64,000 nt of DNA from Pedobacter ghigonis. GTDB lineage: Bacteria; Bacteroidota; Bacteroidia; Sphingobacteriales; Sphingobacteriaceae. Both the position numbers and the translations under genes were made by a program. Within the stretch, counting starts at the first letter, position 1; each line of letters starts with the position of its first letter. The notes beneath the pieces are model-generated. The model was not told where the DNA came from. It was given only the letters and a program-made list of their open reading frames with translations, and did no database searches. The stretch covers positions 372,001-436,000 of the forward strand of contig NZ_CAESCM010000002.1 of NCBI RefSeq assembly GCF_903166585.1. The letters run 5' to 3'. Positions 1 to 8,653 of this stretch are shown one piece after another.

Positions 1-11
1 AAATTAATTGA

Positions 12-254
12 ATGGATTTACCAGTTTATACCAAACAGCAGTTGGCTTTACGGAACGGAGAAGATAAACCGCAGATTTGGGTAGCCTACAAGGGGTTTAT
101 TTACGACATGACTGAAAGTAAGCTTTGGCGTAACGGTAAACATTATGAGCACTGGGCTGGTCAGGATTTAACCGATGAGCTGGCCGATGCACCACATACA
201 GAAGCTGTTTTTGAAAAATTTACTCCTGTAGCTATACTGGCTAAACCAAATTGA
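12..254 (+). CDS. cytochrome b5-like heme/steroid-binding domain protein
   Basis: An 80-residue cytosolic protein that is a single cytochrome b5-like domain without signal peptide or membrane anchor. The segment YKGFIYDMTESKLWRNGKHY (residues 27-44 region) followed by HWAGQDLTDEL is typical of the short bacterial members of this family. His44, His47 and His62 are candidate axial heme ligands, although the classical HPGG motif is absent, so heme binding is inferred and not certain. The gene ends inside the convergent AraC gene: the two 3' ends overlap by about 14 bases. The start at base 12 is close to the window edge, so upstream context cannot be judged. Confidence 0.8.
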   Translation: MDLPVYTKQQLALRNGEDKPQIWVAYKGFIYDMTESKLWRNGKHYEHWAGQDLTDELADAPHTEAVFEKFTPVAILAKPN

Positions 255-1068
255 TTTTAGTTAAAGTAGCCTGCTTTAACTCTTTAAATTCTGAGGGTCT
301 TTTACCTACCATTTTATAAAAAGTATTGCTAAACGATGAGATGCTGTTGTAACCTACTTCGTAAGCAATTTCGCTGATGGTTAAGTCGGTTTCGAGCAGT
401 TTTTCCATTGCTTTTATCATTCTGGCCAATTTAAGGTATTGGAAAAAAGAAGTATCCATGGCTGACTGGAAAAGGCGCGAAAGCGTACGCTCGCTAAAGC
501 CGGTAGCTTTACCTACACTTTCTAAACCCAGCTGATCGCTTGAAAGGTTATCGATAACAAATTTCAGTACGGGCCTTAAACGCTGGTTTTCGGTAGTTGG
601 CAGGGCAATGGGCAAAGGATGCTCGCTTACCACCGGCAGAATGTTTTTTAGGGTATTCAGAAAATCGTATTCTTTACTGTTGGGATTGATGTTGCCGTTC
701 CAGCGCTCAGAAAATAAAAACATTTCGAGCAAAAGGTTATTTACAGGGTAAATCCCGATTTGTTGATAAAAGGGGTTTTCGTGATCGGTTGTGGTATCGA
801 AATAAATATTCCGTACTACTGCGGCCTGATAGCGGTGTTGTAAATGGTGCTCTACGCCTGCCGGAATCCACACGTAGTGCCGGGCCGGAAGGAAATAAGA
901 TTTCTCTTTGGTGTATAAAAATATAATGCCACCTTCTACATAGGTTAACTGCCCCTTCAAATGTGCATGGTCTTGAAATCGGTCTTCAAACCTGCTGTGC
1001 CAAACATACATGGTTTCTGGTTTTTCGTCGATTGCAAATAAAAGGTCTTCGTTGCTAACTTTTATCAT
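241..1068 (-). CDS. AraC family transcriptional regulator with N-terminal cupin
   Basis: A 275-residue one-component regulator. Residues about 20-105 form a cupin-like sensor (HAHLKGQLTYVEGGIIF, then PARHYVWIPAGVEHH). Residues about 170-268 are the two helix-turn-helix motifs of the AraC/XylS DNA-binding domain, with the second HTH signature ISEIAYEVGYNSISSFSNTF. The gene is divergent from the TolC-HlyD-MFS operon across an 85-base gap, so control of that efflux operon and of itself is the likely role (inference). The effector is unknown. Its 3' end overlaps the convergent cytochrome b5-like gene. Confidence 0.88.
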   Translation of the reverse strand: MIKVSNEDLLFAIDEKPETMYVWHSRFEDRFQDHAHLKGQLTYVEGGIIFLYTKEKSYFLPARHYVWIPAGVEHHLQHRYQAAVVRNIYFDTTTDHENPFYQQIGIYPVNNLLLEMFLFSERWNGNINPNSKEYDFLNTLKNILPVVSEHPLPIALPTTENQRLRPVLKFVIDNLSSDQLGLESVGKATGFSERTLSRLFQSAMDTSFFQYLKLARMIKAMEKLLETDLTISEIAYEVGYNSISSFSNTFYKMVGKRPSEFKELKQATLTKINLV

Positions 1069-1087
1069 TTGGCTGGTTTAAACAAAT

Positions 1088-1128
1088 ATCTGTCGGTTTA
1101 GATAAAACAAAGTAACAAATCTGTATCG
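1088..1128. promoter_or_regulatory. direct repeat in the AraC/efflux divergent intergenic region
   Basis: Two similar half-sites, ATCTGTCGG at 1088-1096 and ATCTGTATCG at 1119-1128, lie 31 bases apart, about three helical turns, between the divergent AraC gene and the efflux operon. Directly repeated half-sites are usual for AraC-type operators. That this regulator binds here is inference. No clean TTG / TAnnTTTG promoter was found in this gap. Confidence 0.35.
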
Positions 1129-1153
1129 AAATTTGCATCATTAATTAACGGAT

Positions 1154-2491
1154 ATGAGTTTTAGAAAATATAAAAACCGGTTTAGATGGTATGTGTACAT
1201 GATTTTGTTGCCTGTTTTTGTTCAGGCACAAGAGGTTGCCACACCAAATAATTTAAACATTAACCAGGTTTGGGCACTGGCCGATAGCAACAGTAAAAAA
1301 ATACAGGTAAAGCATTTAGGTGCCGAGGCGGCCGATGCCCATGTTAAAGTAAGCCAGGCCGAGCGTTTACCTGAGATAGCTGCTGAAGGGATTTATGCCC
1401 ACGTTTTTCCGTTGCCCATTTACGAAAACGGCCTGTTTCATACACCGGCGCAGTTTCCGGTAGTGCCTACTTACTATAAAGCCGGTGCCGATGCTTACTT
1501 TAACATCTATAACGGAGGTAAAACCAATACTGAAATTAGTGCATCGAAAGTAGAAAGTGAGCTGAGTCATATTCACAGCAGCCAAAATAAGCAGGAGATC
1601 CATTACATTGCCGCGGTATATTTTTACGATGTTTTCCGTAATATTTCTTATCGCGTTTTATTGGAACAGGATATCAGGGACCGCGAAAAGCAACTGGCAG
1701 AAATTAACCAATTGTATAAAAACGGCACCATATTAAAAAGTGATGTGCTGCGGGCCGAGCTGCGTTTATCTAAACAACGCATGTTGCTAACTGAGATCGA
1801 AAACAGCATTAAAATTGCCAAACAAAAATTGAACATCCTGATTGGTCGACCCGACGATGCTCCTTTAAACCCACAAATAGCAGCTGGCGAAACGGATGCT
1901 ATTGCCCTGAAACAGGTAGACGAATATTTTAACGATGCCAAAAGCTCGGCTTTCAAAATACGGATTTCGGAAAAAGAACAGGCTTTGGCGCAGTTAAAGC
2001 TGAGAAATATCAAATCTAATGTCATGCCATCGCTGGGTTTCTTTGGCGAGTATGCTTTTGCCTATCCGCAAATCCAATTTTATCCTTATGCCCTTTCGCT
2101 TTACAGTACAGGCATGGTGGGCTTAAAGCTGAAAATCCCGATTTCATCGTGGTATACCAACCAGCATAAAGTTAAAGAAGCGCAAATAAAGCTGCACCAG
2201 CAGGAAGTAGAAGACGAGGATGTAAAAGATAATATCCGCCAGGAAGTGCAGGAGAATTACATTCGTTATAAAGAGTCAGTACAGCGTATTGCCGTGGCCG
2301 AAGAGAACATTAAACAGGCTACAGAAAGTTACCGCATTGTGCAGAACACCTATTTCAATCAGCTATCGCTACTTACCGATCTGCTCGATGCCGAAACCCA
2401 GTTGTTGCAATCGCGCTTTGAACTAACCACCGCAAAGGTAAATGCCAAAATACAATACTATCAATTACAAAAAGCCATAGGAAATTTATAA
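1154..2491 (+). CDS. TolC family outer membrane efflux protein
   Basis: A 445-residue outer membrane channel of the TolC/OEP family. An N-terminal signal peptide ends near QAQE at residues 25-28. The rest shows the duplicated alpha-helical barrel pattern of the family, with long amphipathic helices around residues 125-225 and 340-440 (for example NQLYKNGTILKSDVLRAELR and the C-terminal SLLTDLLDAETQLLQSRFEL). It heads an operon with an EmrA-like adaptor (1-base gap) and an EmrB-like pump, so it most likely forms the exit duct of a tripartite drug efflux complex. The substrate cannot be read from sequence. Confidence 0.92.
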   Translation: MSFRKYKNRFRWYVYMILLPVFVQAQEVATPNNLNINQVWALADSNSKKIQVKHLGAEAADAHVKVSQAERLPEIAAEGIYAHVFPLPIYENGLFHTPAQFPVVPTYYKAGADAYFNIYNGGKTNTEISASKVESELSHIHSSQNKQEIHYIAAVYFYDVFRNISYRVLLEQDIRDREKQLAEINQLYKNGTILKSDVLRAELRLSKQRMLLTEIENSIKIAKQKLNILIGRPDDAPLNPQIAAGETDAIALKQVDEYFNDAKSSAFKIRISEKEQALAQLKLRNIKSNVMPSLGFFGEYAFAYPQIQFYPYALSLYSTGMVGLKLKIPISSWYTNQHKVKEAQIKLHQQEVEDEDVKDNIRQEVQENYIRYKESVQRIAVAEENIKQATESYRIVQNTYFNQLSLLTDLLDAETQLLQSRFELTTAKVNAKIQYYQLQKAIGNL

Positions 2492-2492
2492 C

Positions 2493-3560
2493 ATGAACAC
2501 ACAAAAACAAAGTAAGGCCGATAAAATAATTAGCAGGATAACCACCATCATAGCGCTGATTGTACTGGTAGTATTGCTGGTTTGGGGTGGTAAAACACTG
2601 CTGAGATATATGCGCTACGAAGAAACCAACGATGCGCAGGTTGATGAATACATTAATCCGGTTACGGCCAGGGTTAGCGGTTACATTCAAGCCGTAAAGT
2701 TTGAAGAAAACCAGGAGGTGAAAAAAGGCGATACCCTTGTGCTGATTGATGATGATGATTACGCTGTGCAGCAAGATGAGGCATCGGCTTCGTTGCTGAA
2801 TGCACAGGCACAGGTATCGGTACAGCAAAGTAATATTAAAACGGCCCAAAGTAATGCCGCGGTAATGCAGGCTAAAATTGCTGCCGCCAAAGCCAAGCTG
2901 TGGAAACAGCAAACTGAATATAACCGTTATCAAAAACTGTTCGATGCCGAGTCTGCAACACGCCAGCAGCTTGAAACGGTTGAAAGTTTATTGCAGGTAG
3001 CGCAGGCAGAGTACCTGGCTGCAAAAGAGGATTATGCGGCGGCAGTTTCTAAAACAAACGATATAAAAGCACAAAGTGAAGTGCTGTCATCCGAAATAGA
3101 AAGGAGGGCTGCGGTGGTGAAAAGAAATAAGCTCAATACTTCGTATACCGTTATTGTAGCACCCTATGATGGTAAAATGGGCAGACGAACCATACAGGAA
3201 GGCCAGTTGGTGCAAACCGGACAAACCATAGCTTATATTGTTGATCGGAGTGCGGGTAAATGGGTGGTGGCGAATTTTAAAGAAACCCAGATTGCCAAAA
3301 TGTATGTTGGCGAACAGGTAAACATAGAGGTGGATGCTTTTCCGGATCAATCTTTTGCAGGAGAAATCGAGTCGCTATCCGGGGCTACCGGATCGAGGTT
3401 TTCTTTATTGCCTCCCGATAATTCAACCGGAAACTTTGTTAAGATTGCACAACGCATACCTGTGCGCATCCGCATCAATAAACAGGATAAAGGCATTGAT
3501 TTGTTAAGTGCAGGAATGAGCGCGAGTGTAAAGGTTAAAAGGGCTCAGGGTCATGACTAA
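2493..3560 (+). CDS. HlyD/EmrA family periplasmic adaptor
   Basis: A 355-residue membrane fusion protein. A single transmembrane anchor spans about residues 15-36. It is followed by the first half of a lipoyl-like domain (YINPVTARVSGYIQAVKFEE), a coiled-coil hairpin about residues 85-205 rich in Ala and Gln, the second lipoyl half (IVAPYDGKMGRRTIQEGQLV) and beta-barrel segments. The segment SRFSLLPPDNSTGNFVKIAQ is characteristic of the EmrA group. It bridges the MFS pump in the inner membrane to the TolC-like channel. Its last codons overlap the start of the pump gene, suggesting translational coupling. Confidence 0.93.
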   Translation: MNTQKQSKADKIISRITTIIALIVLVVLLVWGGKTLLRYMRYEETNDAQVDEYINPVTARVSGYIQAVKFEENQEVKKGDTLVLIDDDDYAVQQDEASASLLNAQAQVSVQQSNIKTAQSNAAVMQAKIAAAKAKLWKQQTEYNRYQKLFDAESATRQQLETVESLLQVAQAEYLAAKEDYAAAVSKTNDIKAQSEVLSSEIERRAAVVKRNKLNTSYTVIVAPYDGKMGRRTIQEGQLVQTGQTIAYIVDRSAGKWVVANFKETQIAKMYVGEQVNIEVDAFPDQSFAGEIESLSGATGSRFSLLPPDNSTGNFVKIAQRIPVRIRINKQDKGIDLLSAGMSASVKVKRAQGHD

Positions 3561-5148
3561 TACCAAACCCATATTTAAAGCAGGGGTACCCGAATGGCTG
3601 GTTATTAGCAGCGTTTTTGCGGTGCTCATATCGTCGGTGTTGCTTTTTGCATTATCAACTGCCGATGGAACGGCTGCCGCTGGTTATTATGGTGCTACTG
3701 CCGCTGATGTGCAATTTTCTTTGCTGATGTTTTATGCCGCCGTAGCCAGCTTTGCAGTTGTAGAACGCCGTTTTTTTGCCCGTGTTGTAACTAAAGATTA
3801 CCTTTTAATCTGTATTGTTTTGGAAATACTGATTACTTATTGTTGTTACCACACGCGCGAAATAGGTCTGATTTTCGCCCTGCGTTTTTTGCAAGGTATT
3901 GTGAATTGTGGTTTAACCAGTATTGCGCTCAACCTGCTGTTTAACCGCTTAAAATCAGAACATGCCAAAGAAACCGGTTACACCATTTTTTATGGGATGA
4001 TTCTTTGTGTTTCGCCACTTACAGCTTTGTTTTCAGTGCCGATAGTAGAAAACTATGAGTATAATGTAGTGTACAAAGCCATGATATTTTGTTTTTTGCC
4101 CAGCGCTGCATTGCTTTTTAGTGTATTAAACCGGGTGCACATTTTACCTAAAAGCCATTTGTATAAAATAGATTGGCTCAGTTTTGTGCTTTTTGCCACC
4201 ATGCTGGTGCTAATCGCTTATGTATTGATATATGGGCAGCAGTACGACTGGCTGGAGGATAGTACCATCGTTACAGCCATACTGGCAATTTTATTGTTGT
4301 TTGCGGTTTCGATTGCCAGGCAGCGCACGTTGAAAAGGCCAGCGGTTGATCTGGCCATATTTAAATCAAGGAATTTTGCCATTGGGATTGTTTTTCTGGT
4401 TATCCTGTATCTAATTCGCGGTGCATTTGGTTTAACTTCTTCTTATTTTATCAGTGTTTTGGGGATGGATTCGTTGCATGCCAACGAGATCATGATCTTT
4501 AATATTGCCGGTGTAGTAGCCGGATCGCTTATTGCTATTCGTTTCCTCATCCGGCAAAAACATCTGCGCCTTTTATGGGTAAGTGGATTTGCATGTTTGT
4601 TCGTGTTTTTCTTATGGATGGGGCAGTTGTTTTCGAGCGAAGCAGGCACCGCTAATTTTTACCTGCCTTTGTTTTTACAAGGATTGGGAGCGGGGATGGT
4701 GATGTCGCCCATTGTGATGTTTATCATGTCGTCAGTTCCCGATCGAATGAGCCAGTCGGCGGCTTCGGTGGGTGTTTTTGTTCGTTTCTCTACCTTCTGT
4801 TTAAGCCTGGCTTTTATTAATTTTTTTCAGTTGTATTTTAAGGGGAAACATAATGATGATTTGAGGGCTAGTCTTTCTGTACTGGATTTTAATCTGCCCG
4901 AACGGTTAAAAGGCTATCAGTCTGCTCTAGCAAACAGGGGCATGTTGAGAGATGAAGCTTCGAAAGTGGCGGTTGGCCTGTTGAATAAAGCAGTGCAAAA
5001 GCAAACCTTTTTACAGTTCTGTGTAAGCTATTACGATTTAATTGCGATACTCTGCTTATTTACCATTTTGCTAATCGCGTTGCAACCCGTAATTAGTCGC
5101 ACGGTAATTAATTTAAGGAATAAACAACCTGCTGCCGCAGGGTTTTAG
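3553..5148 (+). CDS. MFS transporter, EmrB/DHA2-like drug efflux pump
   Basis: A 531-residue inner-membrane protein with about 14 predicted hydrophobic segments, the number expected for the DHA2 drug:proton antiporter group. The ATG lies inside the end of the HlyD gene (8-base overlap). Together with the upstream adaptor and TolC protein it forms an EmrAB-TolC type exporter. The canonical motif A (GxLaDrxGrkxxl) is not conspicuous, as in several Bacteroidota relatives, so transport specificity is unknown. The operon appears to end here; the following 349 bases hold repeats and no gene. Confidence 0.9.
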   Translation: MTNTKPIFKAGVPEWLVISSVFAVLISSVLLFALSTADGTAAAGYYGATAADVQFSLLMFYAAVASFAVVERRFFARVVTKDYLLICIVLEILITYCCYHTREIGLIFALRFLQGIVNCGLTSIALNLLFNRLKSEHAKETGYTIFYGMILCVSPLTALFSVPIVENYEYNVVYKAMIFCFLPSAALLFSVLNRVHILPKSHLYKIDWLSFVLFATMLVLIAYVLIYGQQYDWLEDSTIVTAILAILLLFAVSIARQRTLKRPAVDLAIFKSRNFAIGIVFLVILYLIRGAFGLTSSYFISVLGMDSLHANEIMIFNIAGVVAGSLIAIRFLIRQKHLRLLWVSGFACLFVFFLWMGQLFSSEAGTANFYLPLFLQGLGAGMVMSPIVMFIMSSVPDRMSQSAASVGVFVRFSTFCLSLAFINFFQLYFKGKHNDDLRASLSVLDFNLPERLKGYQSALANRGMLRDEASKVAVGLLNKAVQKQTFLQFCVSYYDLIAILCLFTILLIALQPVISRTVINLRNKQPAAAGF

Positions 5149-5497
5149 GGCAGTTGGCAGTTTACAGTTGACAATTTTCAGTTTGCTATTTACAGTTTGC
5201 AGATTCTGGAAGGGTTTTCTGCTGCAAGCAGATGGAGGGGAGGTGTCGTACTGAGCCTGTCGAACAGGTTTTCTAATTCCTTCGGCAGGCTCATAGAAGG
5301 ATCGTCATTTCGATTGGAACCAGCCGGTTTTTCACCAGTGGTGGAACGGAGAAATCTATAGAGACAGATTTAGCTCCGCTGAGCACTTCTTGGTTCTCGA
5401 CTATGTTGCACTCCGCTCGAAATGACGACCCCGGAGGGTCTGTTATTAATATTGATTTTTATCCAATAAATTAACCCTCCTGATGACAACTTAATTT
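5149..5497. other. intergenic region with repeats, no gene
   Basis: No coding region is supported. The first 60 bases carry degenerate copies of CAGTTTACAGTTTGC-like words. The centre holds a 123-bp inverted-repeat element at 5304-5426, annotated separately. The region separates the convergent efflux operon and PfkB kinase gene. No T-rich intrinsic terminator is obvious. Confidence 0.6.
5304..5426 (-). repeat. 123-bp intergenic inverted-repeat element, copy 1
   Basis: The element starts with GTCATTTCGA and ends with its reverse complement TCGAAATGAC. It matches the reverse complement of the element at 36501-36623 along almost its full length, with the same 123-bp size, and more distantly that at 48697-48794. 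It contains no ORF. It resembles REP/MITE-like intergenic palindromes common in Bacteroidota. Mobility is inferred only from copy number. Confidence 0.8.
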
Positions 5498-6418
5498 TTA
5501 TTGCTCTATAGTAAAGGCACTCAGGTTTACAAACTGCTGAATACGTGCTGCAACTTCTTCTTCAGTTAAATTTAACAATCTTTCTGTTCCGAATTTCTCT
5601 ACGCAGAAAGAAGCCAGGGCTGAGCCATAAATAATAGCGTTTTTCATATTGTTAAAGTTAATGGTACCCACTTTAGCTAAGTATCCGATAAAACCACCTG
5701 CAAAAGTATCACCGGCACCAGTTGGATCGAACACTTCTGCTAAAGGCAATGCCGGAGCAGAGAAAATCTGATCTTCGTGGAACAACAAAGCGCCATGCTC
5801 ACCTTTTTTAATGATTAAGTATTTCGGACCCATCGCAAGAATTTTCTCTGCTGCTTTAACCAGTGAGTATTCGCCTGATAACTGACGGGCTTCGGCATCA
5901 TTAATGGTTAAAACATCAACCAATTTAATGGTTTCCAGTAAGTCATCCATCATAATGTCCATCCAGAAATTCATGGTATCCATTACAATTAATTTCGGAC
6001 GGTTTTTAAGGCGTTTAATTACTGTTTGTTGTACCTGAGGTGTAAGGTTACCCAACATCAGGTATTCGCAGTCCTGATAACTTTCCGGAATAATCGGATC
6101 GAAGTTTTCCAATACATTTAATTCGGTAATTAAAGTATCGCGGCTGTTCATGTCGTTGTGGTATTTGCCCGACCAGAAAAAAGATTTTTCACCTGCTTTT
6201 ATTTGTAAACCTTCGGTGTCGATACCATGTTTGGTAAAGGTATCAATGTCCGATTGAGGGAAATCATCGCCTACTACTGCAACAATTTTTGCTTTATTAT
6301 AAAAGTAAGATGCTGCTAAACTGGCGTAAGTTGCTGCTCCACCAACAATTTTGTCTGTTTTTCCGAAAGGTGTTTCAATAGCATCAAAAGCTACAGTACC
6401 TATGATTATCAGGCTCAT
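5498..6418 (-). CDS. PfkB family carbohydrate kinase
   Basis: A 306-residue cytosolic ribokinase-superfamily kinase. The N-terminal substrate region has the VGGAATYASLAA signature (about residues 25-36). The C-terminal PfkB signature DPTGAGDTFAGGFIGYLA starts near residue 231 and includes the anion-hole GAGD with catalytic base Asp237. Length is normal for the family. The substrate (sugar, nucleoside or sugar acid) cannot be decided from sequence. It is transcribed alone, away from the neighbouring tRNA-Asn promoter region. No other sugar pathway gene adjoins it. Confidence 0.9.
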   Translation of the reverse strand: MSLIIIGTVAFDAIETPFGKTDKIVGGAATYASLAASYFYNKAKIVAVVGDDFPQSDIDTFTKHGIDTEGLQIKAGEKSFFWSGKYHNDMNSRDTLITELNVLENFDPIIPESYQDCEYLMLGNLTPQVQQTVIKRLKNRPKLIVMDTMNFWMDIMMDDLLETIKLVDVLTINDAEARQLSGEYSLVKAAEKILAMGPKYLIIKKGEHGALLFHEDQIFSAPALPLAEVFDPTGAGDTFAGGFIGYLAKVGTINFNNMKNAIIYGSALASFCVEKFGTERLLNLTEEEVAARIQQFVNLSAFTIEQ

Positions 6419-6461
6419 ATCTATGTATTAAATTTTTTTTAATTTTTTTTCACTGCAAATA

Positions 6462-6492
6462 TTGCATAAATAATTTAAAAGCCCTAATATTG
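6462..6492 (+). promoter_or_regulatory. promoter of tRNA-Asn copy 1
   Basis: A -33 TTG at 6462-6464 and a -7 box TAATATTG at 6485-6492 are separated by 20 bases, fitting the Bacteroidota TTG / TAnnTTTG promoter. Transcription would start about 60 bases before the tRNA. The same arrangement and flanking sequence recur upstream of the second tRNA-Asn at 28723-28753, which supports the call. Confidence 0.7.
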
Positions 6493-6562
6493 CATTCCCA
6501 AAACGAACAAGCAGATATTCGCTGCAAAGCTTAAAGAAATTTGTTTTTTTGGATAGCCGGAT

Positions 6563-6636
6563 TCCTTCTTAGCTCAGCCGGTTAGAGCATCTGACTGTTA
6601 ATCAGAGGGTCGCTGGTTCGAGCCCAGCAGAAGGAG
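6563..6636 (+). tRNA. tRNA-Asn (GTT)
   Basis: A complete 74-base cloverleaf. The acceptor stem pairs 6563-6569 (TCCTTCT) with 6629-6635 (AGAAGGA), with discriminator G at 6636. The D arm contains AGCTCAGCCGGTTAGAGC. The anticodon loop CTGTTAA gives anticodon GTT. The T stem GCTGG/CCAGC encloses TTCGAGC. CCA is not encoded. A second near-identical gene is at 28826-28899, differing by few bases. Confidence 0.97.
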
Positions 6637-6638
6637 CG

Positions 6639-6667
6639 AAACCCACAATGAAAATTGTGGGTTTTTT
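6639..6667 (+). terminator. intrinsic terminator after tRNA-Asn copy 1
   Basis: An 11-bp stem, AAACCCACAAT pairing with ATTGTGGGTTT, closes a GAAA tetraloop and runs into a T tract. It lies 3 bases past the tRNA and is nearly identical to the hairpin after the second tRNA-Asn. Confidence 0.88.
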
Positions 6668-6913
6668 GCGTTTAAGGCTATAATTTTCCTCTGCGTAGAT
6701 GAGAAGTGCTCAATAAAAGTGGTCATCAGAAAGGCATGGCGAATGTTGTGGTTTTAAAACTTCACGTATCGTGAAATATCAGGGCTTCCTCAGCCAAGTC
6801 GGGCATTACGATAATTATTACTTAACATGCTTTAGTGCTAATAAACAAATTTTACAGTAGTGCTTGCTTTTTATTCAGGGGCAAAGGAATGGGAATCAAT
6901 TGCTTGCCTGTAA

Positions 6914-6943
6914 TTGATGTCGTATTTTGTATTGATATATTTG
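6914..6943 (+). promoter_or_regulatory. predicted promoter of the GH5 gene
   Basis: TTG at 6914-6916 and an exact TATATTTG -7 box at 6936-6943 are spaced by 19 bases. This places transcription about 80 bases before the signal-peptide ATG at 7033. A second TATATTTG occurs at 6969-6976 without a well-spaced TTG. Confidence 0.6.
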
Positions 6944-7032
6944 GATAAGACAATTATTCAGCAAATTGTATATTTGGTGGAGGCTTGATTGGATTCTGGT
7001 TCGCTTTCCTCACAAATTTTGTCTATCCATAT

Positions 7033-8072
7033 ATGAAATTAATTAAAGCAGTTTGTTTTATTGTGCAGTTTTGGCTGCTTATGAATAGCGTAAATGCTCA
7101 GGGAACACAAAAAAATCCAAAACAGAAGTACAAACTGCTGAAAAAGCAGTAACAGAAGGGGTGGGAGTTGCAGGTATTGCAGGGGTAAACTGGGCCGATG
7201 GCCGGGATAATTTTGTTGATGGCTGGGTAATCCCTTCTGGATTGACGGCAAGTGATAATTATTCAACGGTATCGGCTAAGGCCAATACTATATTAACCGG
7301 ATTTCAGAATAACATGTCTGGGGTTAATACTGTAAGGCTTCCTATTAATCCTTCTAGTGTACTGGAATCGTGGTGGGGGGCTTATACCGGTGCCATCGAT
7401 AGGGCAATTAGTAAAAATATAAAAGTAATTCTTGCCTATTGGGAAGGTGCATCTTCACGTAATGGTACCATTGATAATACCACACAGTTTTGGAATATGT
7501 GGCAGGTTGTTGTTAATAAATACGGCAGCAATGGCAATGTATATTTCGAACCGATGAACGAACCGCATGGTTATTCGTTATCGGCATTAACTAGTATTTA
7601 TGCCGAATGGCTTTCGCGTTACCCGAGTGTGGCCCGTGGCAGAATTATTTTGGGCGGAACCGGTTATTCGGATAATGTAACCGGGGTTGGAGCTGATGGC
7701 CGTTTCTCTAGCTGTTTATTATCTCTGCATAATTATGCTTTTTGGGCAACCAGATCTCAATCGGCATGGGAATCGGATTGGAGAAGCCGCTTTGTTAACT
7801 ATGCAAGCCGTACATTGGTTACTGAATATGGTGCCGCAATGACAACTGGAAAAAATTATACAGGAGCGGTTGGCAGTGACAATGAAATTGCTTACATCGT
7901 TGGTTCTACCAATGTCTTCAGAAATAGTCGTGTAGCCAGCATTTACTGGCCAGGTTTAAGAGATGATGATGCTTATAGTATCCAAAGACGAGGCGGTAGC
8001 GGTACTAATATTACCTTGAGTACCACCAATGCATCTGGAGTAAGTCGCATCAGATACGGCTGGGGTCTATAA
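7033..8072 (+). CDS. GH5 cellulase-like glycoside hydrolase, frameshifted after the signal peptide
   Basis: A secreted glycoside hydrolase family 5 (cellulase-like) enzyme in two frames. The ATG at 7033 opens a signal peptide (MKLIKAVCFIVQFWLLMNSV, then NAQG) but that frame stops at 7150-7152. The catalytic domain is open one frame away and contains no upstream ATG of its own; its first usable start is GTG 7161. Counting from 7161, the GH5 acid/base motif FEPMNEP puts Glu at residue 134, and the nucleophile motif LVTEYGA puts Glu at residue 222. Both frames join at a run of seven A at 7109-7115: one extra A, or a -1 slip on A-AAA-AAT, gives one continuous secreted protein of about 346 residues. 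This could be a sequencing error, a slippage switch or a recent mutation. Confidence 0.8.
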
Positions 8073-8130
8073 ATAACACATAATTGATGAGAGGTTAATA
8101 GAAAACCAGTCACAAGGTTTTTTTATTCGA

Positions 8131-8164
8131 AATAGGTTGTTCATTAATCGGGCAACCTATTTTG
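8131..8164 (+). terminator. intrinsic terminator after the GH5 gene
   Basis: A 9-bp stem AATAGGTTG (8131-8139) pairs with CAACCTATT (8153-8161), followed by TTT. It lies 58 bases after the GH5 stop codon. Confidence 0.6.
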
Positions 8165-8653
8165 CGTTTTAAGGGTTAATAAAACAGACCTTATTTAAGC
8201 CAACAAATATGGCCATTTTCATTTGCAATAACTGGTAGCTGATCTCTTGATTTTTGAATTCCAACTATTATGATTTTTGTATTTCTACTCTTACTGGTTT
8301 TAGATTAAATTGTAATCCTTGTGCAAAACGCCAGATAGCAAAGGTTTACCGGCGTTTATTCTGCGAAAATCTTCATTTGTTTAGTTTGTAATTTATTGTT
8401 TATTAGCTTGTTGTGGTTTGTAAGTATATGTGAGTATTTATAAATTTTAGTATGTTTTTTCTTAAATATTTCTTTGTGCTGTGAAATAAAACGATTTATT
8501 TCCCAATGGCGTCCCCATTGTAAACATTCCATATGTAGCGAATTGTTAATTGATACAGTTTAGCCCTGCTGTGTAATGTTGTAACTACGAGAATTGAAAT
8601 TTTTAACGATTAGATCTGAGATCTGTCATGCTCAAAATAACAACGTATAACAA
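8165..8653. other. AT-rich intergenic leader region upstream of the collagen-like gene
   Basis: This stretch of nearly 490 bases separates the GH5 terminator from the surface operon. I see no supported ORF, RNA gene or repeat. It should contain the promoter of the five-gene operon, but no TTG / TAnnTTTG pair with proper spacing stands out. Confidence 0.4.
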
